Assembly: GCA_902496115.1 (NCBI GenBank)
Contig: CABUZK010000050.1
Coordinates: 1-13,074 of the forward strand
Direction: 5' to 3'
Source of the DNA: an uncultured Collinsella sp.
Lineage (GTDB): Bacteria > Actinomycetota > Coriobacteriia > Coriobacteriales > Coriobacteriaceae
Length of the DNA: 13,074 bases
Of this stretch, positions 7,105-13,074 are shown one piece after another. The notes under the pieces are model-generated. The model worked only from the letters and a program-made list of their open reading frames with translations, did no database searches and was not told the DNA's origin. Numbering within the stretch: the stretch's first letter is position 1; each line of letters starts with the position of its first letter. Made by a program: the position numbers and the translations under genes.

Positions 7105-7594
7105 CACCATCAACCGCGTGATCGTCCCGGGCACCTTCGATCCCATCACCTTTGGCCATATCGACGTGATCCGCCGAGCTCGCCGTATCTTTCCCAGCGT
7201 GATCGTCGCCGTGGCCGAATCGCAGGGTAAAAACGGCGTGGGTACCACCTTTATGCTCGACGAGCGCGTGGCGCTGGCCCGCGAGGCCCTCGGCGATTTG
7301 GACGGCATCGAGGTACTGCCTTTCACCGGTCTGCTGGTCGACTTTGCACGTGAACAGGGGGCAGGTGCCGTCGTTAAGGGTCTGCGCGCCATGACCGACT
7401 TTGAGTACGAGTTGCAGCAGGCCGACCTCAACTATCGCCTGGATAGCGAGCTGGAGTCCATCTTTGTCATGAGTGCTCCGCAGTACGGCTATATCTCGAG
7501 TTCGGTGGTGCGCCAGATCGCGTCGCTTGGCAGCGACGTGTCGACGTTTGTGCCGCCCAACGTGGTCGAAGCACTCAAACATCGCTTTTCGTGA
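7097..7594 (+). CDS. coaD: Phosphopantetheine adenylyltransferase CoaD
   Basis: CoaD adenylates 4'-phosphopantetheine with ATP to give dephospho-CoA, the penultimate step of CoA synthesis. ATG 7097 is chosen because GGAGG at 7086-7090 is six bases upstream and the family signature follows at once. The result is 165 residues, the normal length. It overlaps the rsmD end by eight bases. Motifs seen are GTFDPITFGH (residues 12-21, containing the T/HxGH nucleotidyl-transfer motif), VKGLRAMTDFEYELQ for substrate and ATP binding, and YISSSVVR at 132-139 near the C-terminus. CoaD product feeds CoA, which donates the 4'-phosphopantetheine arm of the acyl carrier protein encoded about 2.6 kb downstream. 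It is the last gene of the Gls24-fakA-recG-rsmD unit. Confidence 0.96.
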   Translation: MNDTINRVIVPGTFDPITFGHIDVIRRARRIFPSVIVAVAESQGKNGVGTTFMLDERVALAREALGDLDGIEVLPFTGLLVDFAREQGAGAVVKGLRAMTDFEYELQQADLNYRLDSELESIFVMSAPQYGYISSSVVRQIASLGSDVSTFVPPNVVEALKHRFS

Positions 7595-7602
7595 CGTTTT
7601 TT
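7577..7602 (+). terminator. Weak terminator overlapping the coaD stop
   Basis: AAACATCGC at 7577-7585 pairs with GTGACGTTT at 7591-7599 (one A-C mismatch, one G-U) around a five-base loop, followed by further T to 7602. The hairpin contains the coaD TGA, so it can form only after ribosomes clear the end of the gene. A new promoter lies just downstream. Confidence 0.45.
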
Positions 7603-7618
7603 ATTGCCTGGTGGCATG

Positions 7619-7627
7619 TGGTAAACT
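7619..7627 (+). promoter_or_regulatory. Extended -10 promoter for the SepIVA-like/DUF177 unit
   Basis: TGGTAAACT fits TGnTAnnnT. RNA would start near 7634, about 29 bases ahead of the ATG at 7663. TTTTAT at 7599-7604 is 17 bp upstream but a poor -35. An alternative is TTGCCT (7604-7609) with TAACAC (7627-7632). Confidence 0.45.
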
Positions 7628-7662
7628 AACACGATGATATGTTACCTATGAAAGGAGACCGG

Positions 7663-8160
7663 ATGCCGGGCGAGAATTTTCCTGGCGACAGGATCGTGAG
7701 TCTTGTCGACGAGCTCGAGGGGCTCATCGAAGAGGCTAAGACGCCGTTCGGCAAGAACGCCCAGATGAAGGTTATCGACGCCGACGTCTTCTTTAATATC
7801 CTCGATGAGATCCGCATGAGCTATCCCGAGGAGTGGCAGAAGTCCCGCCGTATCCTCAAAGAGCGCGAGGAGCTTATGGCTTCCGCCGCCGCTCAGGCTG
7901 ATTCCATCATTGCCGATGCTCAGCAGCAGGCGCTCACCATTGCCGGTGAGCAGGAGATCGTCCGCTTAGCACAGCAGCAAGCCGACGACATCCGCGACCG
8001 TGCCCAGCAGTACGAGCGCGAGACGCGCTATGCCGCCGAGGATTACGCCGAGCAGGTCTTTACGCACCTCGAGGAGAACCTTAAGAGCCTGACCGGCACC
8101 GTTACTCGTTGCCGTCAGCAGCTCAACGAGGGTGCTGCCCAGCAGAACGGTCAGTGGTAA
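7663..8160 (+). CDS. Coiled-coil protein, SepIVA/DivIVA-like (often named ATP synthase B-like)
   Basis: A 165-residue soluble protein with no membrane segment. I choose ATG 7663 because AAAGGAG at 7651-7657 sits five bases upstream; in-frame ATGs at 7639 and 7648 lack a site. Residues about 9-65 hold a conserved-looking block: a DELEGLIEEA helix, then KVIDADVFFNILDEIRMSYPEEW. From about 65 to 150 it is a long Ala/Gln/Glu-rich coiled coil. This architecture and the position between coaD and DUF177-rpmF recall SepIVA of mycobacteria (a DivIVA-domain septation factor near DUF177 and rnc) and similar streptomycete proteins. The coiled coil also explains why such genes get called ATP synthase subunit b, but there is no N-terminal membrane anchor and no atp genes nearby. 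A role in septation or polar growth is inference. Confidence 0.6.
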   Translation: MPGENFPGDRIVSLVDELEGLIEEAKTPFGKNAQMKVIDADVFFNILDEIRMSYPEEWQKSRRILKEREELMASAAAQADSIIADAQQQALTIAGEQEIVRLAQQQADDIRDRAQQYERETRYAAEDYAEQVFTHLEENLKSLTGTVTRCRQQLNEGAAQQNGQW

Positions 8161-8714
8161 TGGTTGAGTTCCCGAGCGTAACCGTCGATCTTTCCGAGCA
8201 GCTCGAGTTTCCCGGAGACTCATATCCGCTGATCGGCAAGGTTGATGTCGTCGCCTACACGGTGGGCGAGAAGGAGTACCAGCTGCAGGACGGTATTACC
8301 TACGACGTGGTCTTTACCAACGCCGGCACCGGCGTTCTGCTCTCGGGTATGGTCCGCGCGCACGTCACCGGTGAGTGCGACCGTTGCTTGGAGCCCGCCT
8401 CGTTTGATATCGCAGGCGAGATCGAGGAGTTCTACCTCTTTGAGGAGCCCGAGGACCCCGAGGCCTACGAAGACGGCTACGAGTTGCTGGGCGAGGATCG
8501 CATCGTCGATCTGGGTGAGCCCATCAACGACGCGGTAGTCATGGATACGCCGTTCGTTGTCCTGTGCAAGCCCGATTGCCGCGGCCTTTGCCCCACCTGC
8601 GGCATCAATCTCAACGTCGAGCAATGCGATTGCGCCGCCCAGGCGGAGGCCGAATGGGCGGCTGCCACGGAAAATCCATTTGCAGCATTGAAGAATCTCA
8701 AGCTTGACGAGTAA
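8160..8714 (+). CDS. yceD: DUF177/YceD family protein (large-subunit rRNA/ribosome-associated)
   Basis: A 184-residue member of the YceD/YlbN (DUF177) family, nearly always encoded just before rpmF. Family members have been linked to 23S rRNA accumulation, but the mechanism is not settled. ATG 8160 overlaps the preceding TAA by one base (TAATG), so translation is probably re-initiated; no clear ribosome site is visible. Visible traits are CDRC at 73-76, a Glu/Asp-rich middle (about 88-120), the family motif CKPDCRGLCPTCG from C136 to C147, then C156 and C158, and the C-terminal NPFAALKNL. The eight cysteines suggest metal binding. Its neighbours are the SepIVA-like gene and rpmF, which starts 64 bases downstream with its own probable promoter. 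Confidence 0.93.
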   Translation: MVEFPSVTVDLSEQLEFPGDSYPLIGKVDVVAYTVGEKEYQLQDGITYDVVFTNAGTGVLLSGMVRAHVTGECDRCLEPASFDIAGEIEEFYLFEEPEDPEAYEDGYELLGEDRIVDLGEPINDAVVMDTPFVVLCKPDCRGLCPTCGINLNVEQCDCAAQAEAEWAAATENPFAALKNLKLDE

Positions 8715-8719
8715 AACTG

Positions 8720-8728
8720 TGGTAGTAT
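8720..8728 (+). promoter_or_regulatory. Extended -10 promoter for rpmF
   Basis: TGGTAGTAT is a good TGnTAnnnT element starting six bases after the DUF177 stop. TTGACG at 8704-8709 is a fine -35 sequence but is only 13 bp away, too close for normal spacing. RNA would start near 8735, giving a leader of about 44 bases. Confidence 0.5.
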
Positions 8729-8778
8729 CGCTACTTGCGCGTAATCGCCACACTGGATAGTTCATAAGGAAGGTCACT

Positions 8779-8958
8779 ATGCCCGTACCTAAACAAAAGC
8801 AGGGTCGTATCCGCACCCATACCCGTCGTTCCGCCAACATGAAGATCTCGGCTGCGGCTCAGTCCACGTGCCCCCGTTGCGGTGCTGTCAAGCTCCCGCA
8901 CCACGTGTGCCCCAGCTGCGGTTTCTACAAGGACCGCGAGGTTATCGTTACCGAGTAA
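8779..8958 (+). CDS. rpmF: 50S ribosomal protein L32 (zinc-binding form)
   Basis: A 59-residue protein that is an integral part of the large ribosomal subunit. It starts MPVPKQKQGRIRTHTRRSAN, the expected basic N-terminal extension that enters the rRNA core. A zinc ribbon formed by C31, C34, C44 and C47 (CPRCG and CPSCG) follows, and it ends after FYKDREVIVTE. All four cysteines are present, so this is the zinc-dependent form and not the cysteine-free paralog some bacteria induce under zinc limitation. AAGGAAGG at 8766-8773 gives a good ribosome site five bases before ATG. It follows DUF177 in the widespread yceD-rpmF order and is closed by a terminator before plsX. Confidence 0.97.
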   Translation: MPVPKQKQGRIRTHTRRSANMKISAAAQSTCPRCGAVKLPHHVCPSCGFYKDREVIVTE

Positions 8959-8961
8959 CTG

Positions 8962-8967
8962 TATACT
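8962..8967 (+). promoter_or_regulatory. Possible -10 box upstream of plsX leader
   Basis: TATACT, preceded directly by TG, begins three bases after the rpmF stop. No convincing -35 is seen. If used, RNA would start near 8974, upstream of the hairpin terminator at 8999-9028, so plsX would have an attenuated leader of about 70 bases. Confidence 0.35.
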
Positions 8968-8998
8968 CTGGATGCGATGCCGTTCCAACTGGAACCAC

Positions 8999-9028
8999 AA
9001 TGGCCGGCTCAATGAGTCGGCCATTTTT
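8999..9028 (+). terminator. Rho-independent terminator between rpmF and plsX
   Basis: AATGGCCG at 8999-9006 pairs perfectly with CGGCCATT at 9018-9025. Pairing can extend inward (GGCTC with GAGT plus a G-U) to a three-base loop. The 3' arm runs into five T at 9024-9028. A small extra hairpin, GTTCC/GGAAC (8982-8995), lies just upstream. The plsX ribosome site starts only four bases past the T run. Confidence 0.85.
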
Positions 9029-9046
9029 GTATAAGGAGCATGTGAA

Positions 9047-10066
9047 ATGAGTAACGTTCGCGTTTGTGTAGACGTTGTGGGCGGAGACGAGAAGCCCCAG
9101 GTTGTCCTCGACGGTATCGAGGCTGCGCTCGCGGCAGATCCCGAGATCGAGGTCTTGGCCGTCGGTCCCGCCGAAATCGTCAACCCCTTTGCCGCAGCGC
9201 ATGCCCGCGTGGAGGCCTTGGAGGCCCCCGACGTCATCAGCATGGAGGACGATCCCATCCGCGCTGTGATGACCAAGCGCAAGTCCTCGATCGTGCTTGC
9301 GTGCCGTGCCATCAAGAAGGGCAATGCGGACGCGTTTTTCTCGGCCGGCTCGACCGGTGCCATGACCGCTGCCGCCACGGCCTACGTCACGCCGTTTAGG
9401 TGTTTGGCAGAGGGTAAGAAGCAGCCGGTCCGTCCGTGCCTGACCAACGCACTGCCCAATCGCGCCGGCGGCTTGACGGTGCTGTGCGACATGGGCGCCA
9501 ATCCCGATGTCACGGTGGACGACATGGTGCGCTTCGCCCAGATGGGCTCTGCCTATGCTCGTGTGGTTTTGGGCATTGAGCATCCGCGTGTGGGCCTGCT
9601 TGCCAACGGCACCGAGGATGAGAAAGGCTCCAACTTCACCAAGGCGTGCTTCCCTGCTATGAAGGCCGCGGTTCCCGGCTTTGTGGGCAACTGCGAGGGT
9701 ACCGACCTTACGTCGGGCAATTTTGACGTCGTGGTTGCCGACGGCATGTCGGGCAATATTGCGCTCAAGGCCACCGAGGGCGCTGCCAAGTTTTTGCTGG
9801 AGGAGCTCAAGGGTGCCTTTATGTCTTCGTTCGGCACCAAGATCGCCGCGATGCTCATCAAAAAGCAGATGCGCGAGATTAAGGCCAAGCTTTCGGGCGA
9901 CGCCAAGGGCGGCGCGATCCTGCTGGGCCTGCGCGGTGTCGTGTTGATCGGCCACGGTGCCACGTCGGTCGAGGCCGTCAAGAACGGTACGCTTGCCGCG
10001 GCCCAGGCCGTACGTGCCGGGCTTGTTCAGGACGTTGCCAATTCCATGGACGGTATCGTTTTGTAA
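9047..10066 (+). CDS. plsX: Phosphate acyltransferase PlsX
   Basis: PlsX swaps ACP for phosphate on acyl-ACP, giving acyl-phosphate that PlsY uses to acylate glycerol-3-phosphate in membrane lipid synthesis. The 339 residues fit the family length. Motifs seen are VGGDEKP near the N-terminus (the usual form is A-M-G-G-D), FFSAGSTGAM (usually SAGNTGA), CDMGANPD, GLLANGTEDEKGS (family GEE.KG loop), VVADGMSGNIALK, and the C-terminal GAILLGLRGVVLIGHGATS. AAGGAG at 9033-9038 lies eight bases before ATG. The N-terminal and SAG substitutions are mild and the phosphate-binding glycines remain, so I expect an active enzyme. A terminator sits immediately upstream. acpP is the next gene, 114 bases on, and FakA, which makes the same product by another route, is 5 kb upstream. 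Confidence 0.94.
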   Translation: MSNVRVCVDVVGGDEKPQVVLDGIEAALAADPEIEVLAVGPAEIVNPFAAAHARVEALEAPDVISMEDDPIRAVMTKRKSSIVLACRAIKKGNADAFFSAGSTGAMTAAATAYVTPFRCLAEGKKQPVRPCLTNALPNRAGGLTVLCDMGANPDVTVDDMVRFAQMGSAYARVVLGIEHPRVGLLANGTEDEKGSNFTKACFPAMKAAVPGFVGNCEGTDLTSGNFDVVVADGMSGNIALKATEGAAKFLLEELKGAFMSSFGTKIAAMLIKKQMREIKAKLSGDAKGGAILLGLRGVVLIGHGATSVEAVKNGTLAAAQAVRAGLVQDVANSMDGIVL

Positions 10067-10103
10067 GAGCCCCGTTACGTGGCTCAACCTGTACCGTGTG
10101 GGG

Positions 10104-10109
10104 TAGAAT
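10104..10109 (+). promoter_or_regulatory. Possible -10 box for acpP-rnc-smc
   Basis: TAGAAT follows a G-rich segment and matches TATAAT at 5/6 positions. No good -35 lies 16-18 bp upstream. The last three bases of this box are the first three of the inverted repeat at 10107-10138. Confidence 0.4.
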
Positions 10110-10138
10110 CGGAGCCGTATTGCAATGCGGCTCCGATT
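10107..10138 (+). repeat. Inverted repeat (hairpin or operator) upstream of acpP
   Basis: AATCGGAGCCG at 10107-10117 and CGGCTCCGATT at 10128-10138 are perfect 11-base complements. Three inner pairs (one G-T) leave a TGCA loop. No T run follows, so it is not a standard terminator. A weaker hairpin, GAGCC/GGCTC (10067-10085), lies just after the plsX stop. Confidence 0.8.
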
Positions 10139-10180
10139 GCCGTGTTGTGTTGTGTTCCATGACATACGAGAGGAAGCGCT

Positions 10181-10423
10181 ATGGATCGCTCCGAAATCTT
10201 CGATAAGATCGCCGAAGTCGCCGCTGACGTGCTGGGTGTCGATGTCGCTGACATTAGCGACGAGACCACTTTTGACGATCTCGATGCCGATTCGCTCGAG
10301 CGTCTGCAGCTGGTGACGGCCATCGAGGACGAGTTCGATCTCGAAATCGATGACGAGACCCTGCTGTCGCTCAACTCTGTCGCCGACGCTGTCGACGCGA
10401 TCGAAAACGCCAAGGAGGCCTAA
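10181..10423 (+). CDS. acpP: Acyl carrier protein
   Basis: ACP carries growing acyl chains on a 4'-phosphopantetheine arm during type II fatty acid synthesis and hands them to PlsX and other acyltransferases. The 80-residue acidic protein has the attachment motif DADSLE with S38 as the modified serine. The usual four-helix pattern is present, including LVTAIEDEFDLEI in helix III and a C-terminal helix DAVDAIENA. The ribosome site is AGAGGA at 10169-10174, six bases before ATG. plsX lies upstream, and rnc begins three bases after the stop. The acpP-rnc-smc order matches Bacillus, although the fabD and fabG genes that usually sit between plsX and acpP there are absent. Confidence 0.96.
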   Translation: MDRSEIFDKIAEVAADVLGVDVADISDETTFDDLDADSLERLQLVTAIEDEFDLEIDDETLLSLNSVADAVDAIENAKEA

Positions 10424-10426
10424 GTC

Positions 10427-11152
10427 TTGGCTTTGTCTGAACGACTCACGCGCGCCCAGGAGATTCTGGGCCATGAGTTCAATAACAAGGTGCTGCTGCG
10501 CGCGGCGCTCACACATCCCTCGGCTGTCGAGGGTCAGCCGGTTTCTGCCAGCTATGAGCGTCTTGAGTTTTTGGGCGATTCCATTTTGGGCGCCGTCGTG
10601 GCCCGTTCGCTCTTTGAGTCCTATCCCGAGTTTGACGAGGGCAAGCTCACGCGCCTGAAGGTATCCCTTGTCTCGGGCGCCACGCTGTCCGAGGTGTCGC
10701 ACGAGTTGGGTATCGACGACATCATCATCTTTGGTGCCTCCGAGACCGGTACCGGCGCGCGCGGCCTGCACTCGGCGCTCGAGAACGTCTACGAGTCGCT
10801 CGTGGGTGCACTGTATCTGGATGCCGGCTGGGATGTTGCGGCGGAGTTTATCCATCGTACGCTCAAGCCGCACCTGGCCTCCGAGCGTGCCGAGCACCCC
10901 GCGAACCCCAAGTCGTTCTTGCAGGAGTGCGTGCAGGCAGATGGCCACGAGCCTCCCGCGTATAAGCTGGTCGGCTCCGAGGGCCCCGCGCATGCGCCCA
11001 CCTTTACCGCCGTGGTGCTCATCGACGGTATTCGCCAGGGCCGCGGCACCGGTTCCTCCAAGAAGGAGGCCGAGGGAGCCGCTGCACTCGAGGCACTCGA
11101 CCGCATGGGCTACACCACCAACGGCGTGATTCTCAACAAGAAGCCTGTTTAA
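10427..11152 (+). CDS. rnc: Ribonuclease III
   Basis: RNase III cuts double-stranded RNA in rRNA precursors and some mRNAs. I accept TTG 10427 as start (241 residues): AAGGAGG at 10412-10418 is eight bases upstream and the protein then begins with the expected RLTRAQEILGHEF. The nuclease domain (about 1-150) has ERLEFLGDSI, giving E44, E47 and D51, then E71 in the DEGKLTRLK loop. In the second active-site helix (SALENVYESLVGALYLD) E123 is present, but the position of the usual metal-binding Asp (E. coli D114) is N120. The dsRNA-binding domain (about 165-235) begins NPKSFLQE and has the TGSSKKEAEGAAA basic helix N-terminus. It sits three bases after acpP and ten before smc, so all three are probably one transcript. 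Confidence 0.95.
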   Translation: MALSERLTRAQEILGHEFNNKVLLRAALTHPSAVEGQPVSASYERLEFLGDSILGAVVARSLFESYPEFDEGKLTRLKVSLVSGATLSEVSHELGIDDIIIFGASETGTGARGLHSALENVYESLVGALYLDAGWDVAAEFIHRTLKPHLASERAEHPANPKSFLQECVQADGHEPPAYKLVGSEGPAHAPTFTAVVLIDGIRQGRGTGSSKKEAEGAAALEALDRMGYTTNGVILNKKPV

Positions 11153-11162
11153 GCGAGGAACC

Positions 11163-13074
11163 GTGTATCTCAAGTCCCTCACGCTCAAAGGGTTCAAGTC
11201 GTTTGCCGACCGCGCCCATATGTCATTTGAGCCGGGCCTGACCGTCATCGTCGGTCCCAACGGCTCGGGAAAATCGAACATCTCCGACTCGATTCTGTGG
11301 GTCCTGGGCGAGCAGAGCGCCAAGCAGCTGCGCGGTCAGGCCATGGAGGATGTCATCTTCTCGGGCTCGTCGGCTCGCAAGCCGGTGGGTGTTGCCGAGG
11401 TTACGCTGGTGCTCGATAACTCGGACCATATGCTGCCCGTCGACTTTGACGAGGTCGCCATCACCCGTCGTATGTATCGCTCGGGCGAAAGCGAGTACCT
11501 CATCAACTCGAGCCCGTGCCGCCTGATGGACATTCAGGACATCCTGCACGATTCGGGCCTGGGCAAGGATACGCATTCCATCATCAGCCAGGGCAAGCTT
11601 GACGCCATTTTGCAGAGCCGCCCCGAGGAGCGCCGCGCCCTGATCGAGGAGGCTGCCGGCATCTCCAAGCACAAGCGCCGCAAGGAGCGTGCGCTCAAAA
11701 AGATTAAATCGATGGACGAGCACCTGACCCGTGCCCGCGACATCAATAAGGAGATCGCCCGCCAGCTGCGGCCGCTGGAGCGTCAGGTCGATCGCGCGCG
11801 CAAGTACAAAGAGCTGTCCTCGCGTGCGAACGAGCTTACGCAGATGCTGGCCGTCGACGAGCTTCGTTCGCTGCAGTCGCAGTGGAACGACCTGGAGAGC
11901 CGCTCCAAGGAGGGCGCTGCCGAGCTTGAGCTTGCGCAATACCGCTTGGGCGAAAAGGAGCGCGAGCTCGAGAAGCTCCAGGTCATGCTCGAGGAAAAGG
12001 GCCTGTTTGTGGGTGATCTGGGCGAGCAGCGCCGTCATATGCAAGACGTGGTCGGCCGCATCAACTCCGACATGCGCCTACTCGAGGAAAAGGGCCACAA
12101 CATGGTGTCGCGCCTGTCCGACATGCGCGGCCAGATCTCGAGCTCCGAGCATCAGCGTCGTCGCGTGGTTGAGGAGCTCGAGGATGCGCGTGCCCAGCTT
12201 GAGGAAGTGACCGGTACGCACATGCAGGCCCAGGACGACGTTGACGCCGCCGGTCCTGCCGCCGCCCAGCTCCACGAGCGTCGCGTGGCGCTCGACAATC
12301 AGATTTCGCAGCTCATGCGCGAGCAGCGCGATGTGCAGCGTGTGGCCGATAACGCCGCGCTCGAGCTCGCCAAGGTGAAGGACTCGCTGAGCAACGCCGA
12401 GGTCGAGGACAACATGTACGCCTCGCGCCTGGAGCAGATCGACGAGCAGCTCGAGGAGGTCACGGCCTCGCTCGAGAGCCGTCGCGACCGCGCTGAGGAG
12501 CTTGACGGTGCGCTCGATCAGGCCCGCCAGGCCCAGATTGATGCTCGCGAGGCCACCGAGGTCGCCCGTGCGGCGTTGAAGGACTTGCGTAATCGTGAGA
12601 GTGAGGCGCGCAACAAACTTTCCGAGGTGCGCTCTGAGCTCGCGAGCCAAAAGAAGCTCGACGCCCGCATGGCAGACAGCTCGCCGCTGGTGAGCCGTCT
12701 GATGGGCGCGCTGGGCGATGATGTCTCGGGTCGTCTGGGAGATGTGCTTGAGGCTCCTCGTGAGCTCGAGGGCCTGGTCGAGCAGCTGCTTGCCGGCGAT
12801 ATCGACGCCCTGCTGTTTGATGACGCCGCCACGCTTGAGCGTGCCGGTCGTGCGGCACTGGACCAAAAGAAGGCCTCGGGCGAGGCACTGCTGATGGCGC
12901 GCGGCGTGAGCGGCTCTGCTGCTGCCGAGGGCGCTGCCGGTTCGCGTCTGGTCGATCGCCTGTCCGTGCGCGCCGGTTATGGTCCGGTTGTCGAGGCCCT
13001 GCTCGGCGGCTATTACGTGGTCGATGACTTGGCTGCCGCGCTGGCGGCACGAGTCGTTGACGGCGTGACCTATG
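11163..13074 (+). CDS. smc: Chromosome segregation protein SMC, N-terminal part (cut by window end)
   Basis: SMC dimers form the ATP-driven condensin ring with ScpA and ScpB that organises and separates chromosomes. GTG 11163 is the start: GAGGAA at 11155-11160 precedes it and the family N-terminus YLKSLTLKGFKSFAD follows directly. The frame stays open to the window edge (637 codons), so about half the protein is seen. Walker A is GPNGSGKS at 31-38, and the Q-loop region holds HSIISQGKLDAIL before RPEERRALIEEAAGI. A charged coiled-coil arm runs from about 165 to 505, rich in Glu, Arg, Leu and Gln heptads. The hinge begins near 510 with GRLGDVLEAP, and a second hinge segment, GYGPVVEALLGGYYVVDD, is present near the edge. 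The C-terminal coil, signature and Walker B lie outside. It follows rnc as in many Gram-positives. Confidence 0.97.
   Translation, partial: MYLKSLTLKGFKSFADRAHMSFEPGLTVIVGPNGSGKSNISDSILWVLGEQSAKQLRGQAMEDVIFSGSSARKPVGVAEVTLVLDNSDHMLPVDFDEVAITRRMYRSGESEYLINSSPCRLMDIQDILHDSGLGKDTHSIISQGKLDAILQSRPEERRALIEEAAGISKHKRRKERALKKIKSMDEHLTRARDINKEIARQLRPLERQVDRARKYKELSSRANELTQMLAVDELRSLQSQWNDLESRSKEGAAELELAQYRLGEKERELEKLQVMLEEKGLFVGDLGEQRRHMQDVVGRINSDMRLLEEKGHNMVSRLSDMRGQISSSEHQRRRVVEELEDARAQLEEVTGTHMQAQDDVDAAGPAAAQLHERRVALDNQISQLMREQRDVQRVADNAALELAKVKDSLSNAEVEDNMYASRLEQIDEQLEEVTASLESRRDRAEELDGALDQARQAQIDAREATEVARAALKDLRNRESEARNKLSEVRSELASQKKLDARMADSSPLVSRLMGALGDDVSGRLGDVLEAPRELEGLVEQLLAGDIDALLFDDAATLERAGRAALDQKKASGEALLMARGVSGSAAAEGAAGSRLVDRLSVRAGYGPVVEALLGGYYVVDDLAAALAARVVDGVTY

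Noticed and set aside
7663..8160. ATP synthase F0 subunit b
   Set aside because: There is no N-terminal membrane helix and no atp gene nearby; the resemblance is only the Ala/Gln/Glu-rich coiled coil.
8722..8734. Short inverted repeat GTAG/CTAC around the rpmF -10 box
   Set aside because: Arms of four bases with a five-base gap are expected by chance at this length and no family operator is recognised.
10125..10180. A leader peptide starting at ATG 10125 ahead of acpP
   Set aside because: The start lies inside the hairpin with no ribosome site, and the frame runs on into acpP out of register without a regulatory codon pattern.
8948..11323. A 791-codon open frame on the minus strand
   Set aside because: plsX, acpP and rnc happen to share one frame, so the codon-register antisense stays open across all three. 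It crosses their boundaries and ignores every gene signal, which marks it as a composition shadow.

Overview
The window is an ordinary, gene-dense stretch of bacterial housekeeping chromosome, all on the + strand. GC content is high, third codon positions are strongly G/C, and several starts are GTG or TTG. The gene order mixes blocks familiar from Bacillota (Gls24 protein-fakA-recG; plsX-acpP-rnc-smc) with one familiar from Actinomycetota (coaD-SepIVA-like gene-DUF177-rpmF). The primary sigma factor has a long acidic then basic linker. I infer a high-GC actinomycetote of the Coriobacteriia, possibly Collinsella or a relative. That placement rests on recalled protein and synteny patterns, not on a search.

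Layout: (1) 1-342 is the 3' end of a probable dnaG, followed by rpoD (453-1799) and a strong hairpin terminator. (2) tRNA-Asn(GTT) stands alone at 1961-2035 with its own promoter and terminator. (3) A tight operon follows: Gls24/Asp23-family gene, fakA, recG, rsmD, coaD (2230-7594), with overlaps at recG/rsmD and rsmD/coaD and a weak terminator over the coaD stop. (4) A short coiled-coil SepIVA-like gene is coupled to a DUF177/YceD gene (7663-8714). (5) rpmF (8779-8958) is only 59 codons and ends before a clear terminator. (6) plsX (9047-10066) lies beyond that terminator. (7) acpP, rnc and smc (10181 to the window end) run almost without gaps; smc is cut by the window edge. The 430-base stretch between rpoD and the Gls24 gene holds only the tRNA and its signals.

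The genes join transcription (RpoD), translation (tRNA-Asn, RsmD, L32, RNase III), chromosome upkeep (DnaG, RecG, SMC) and phospholipid/cofactor supply. The lipid set is coherent: FakA makes acyl-phosphate from free fatty acid, PlsX makes it from acyl-ACP, AcpP carries the acyl chains, and CoaD makes the CoA precursor that supplies AcpP's prosthetic group.

I found no defence system, mobile element, CRISPR array or convincing new system. The points most worth a second look are an Asn at a normally acidic metal-ligand position of RNase III, an inverted repeat overlapping the probable acpP promoter, a terminator inside the rpmF-plsX leader, and the SepIVA-like gene.
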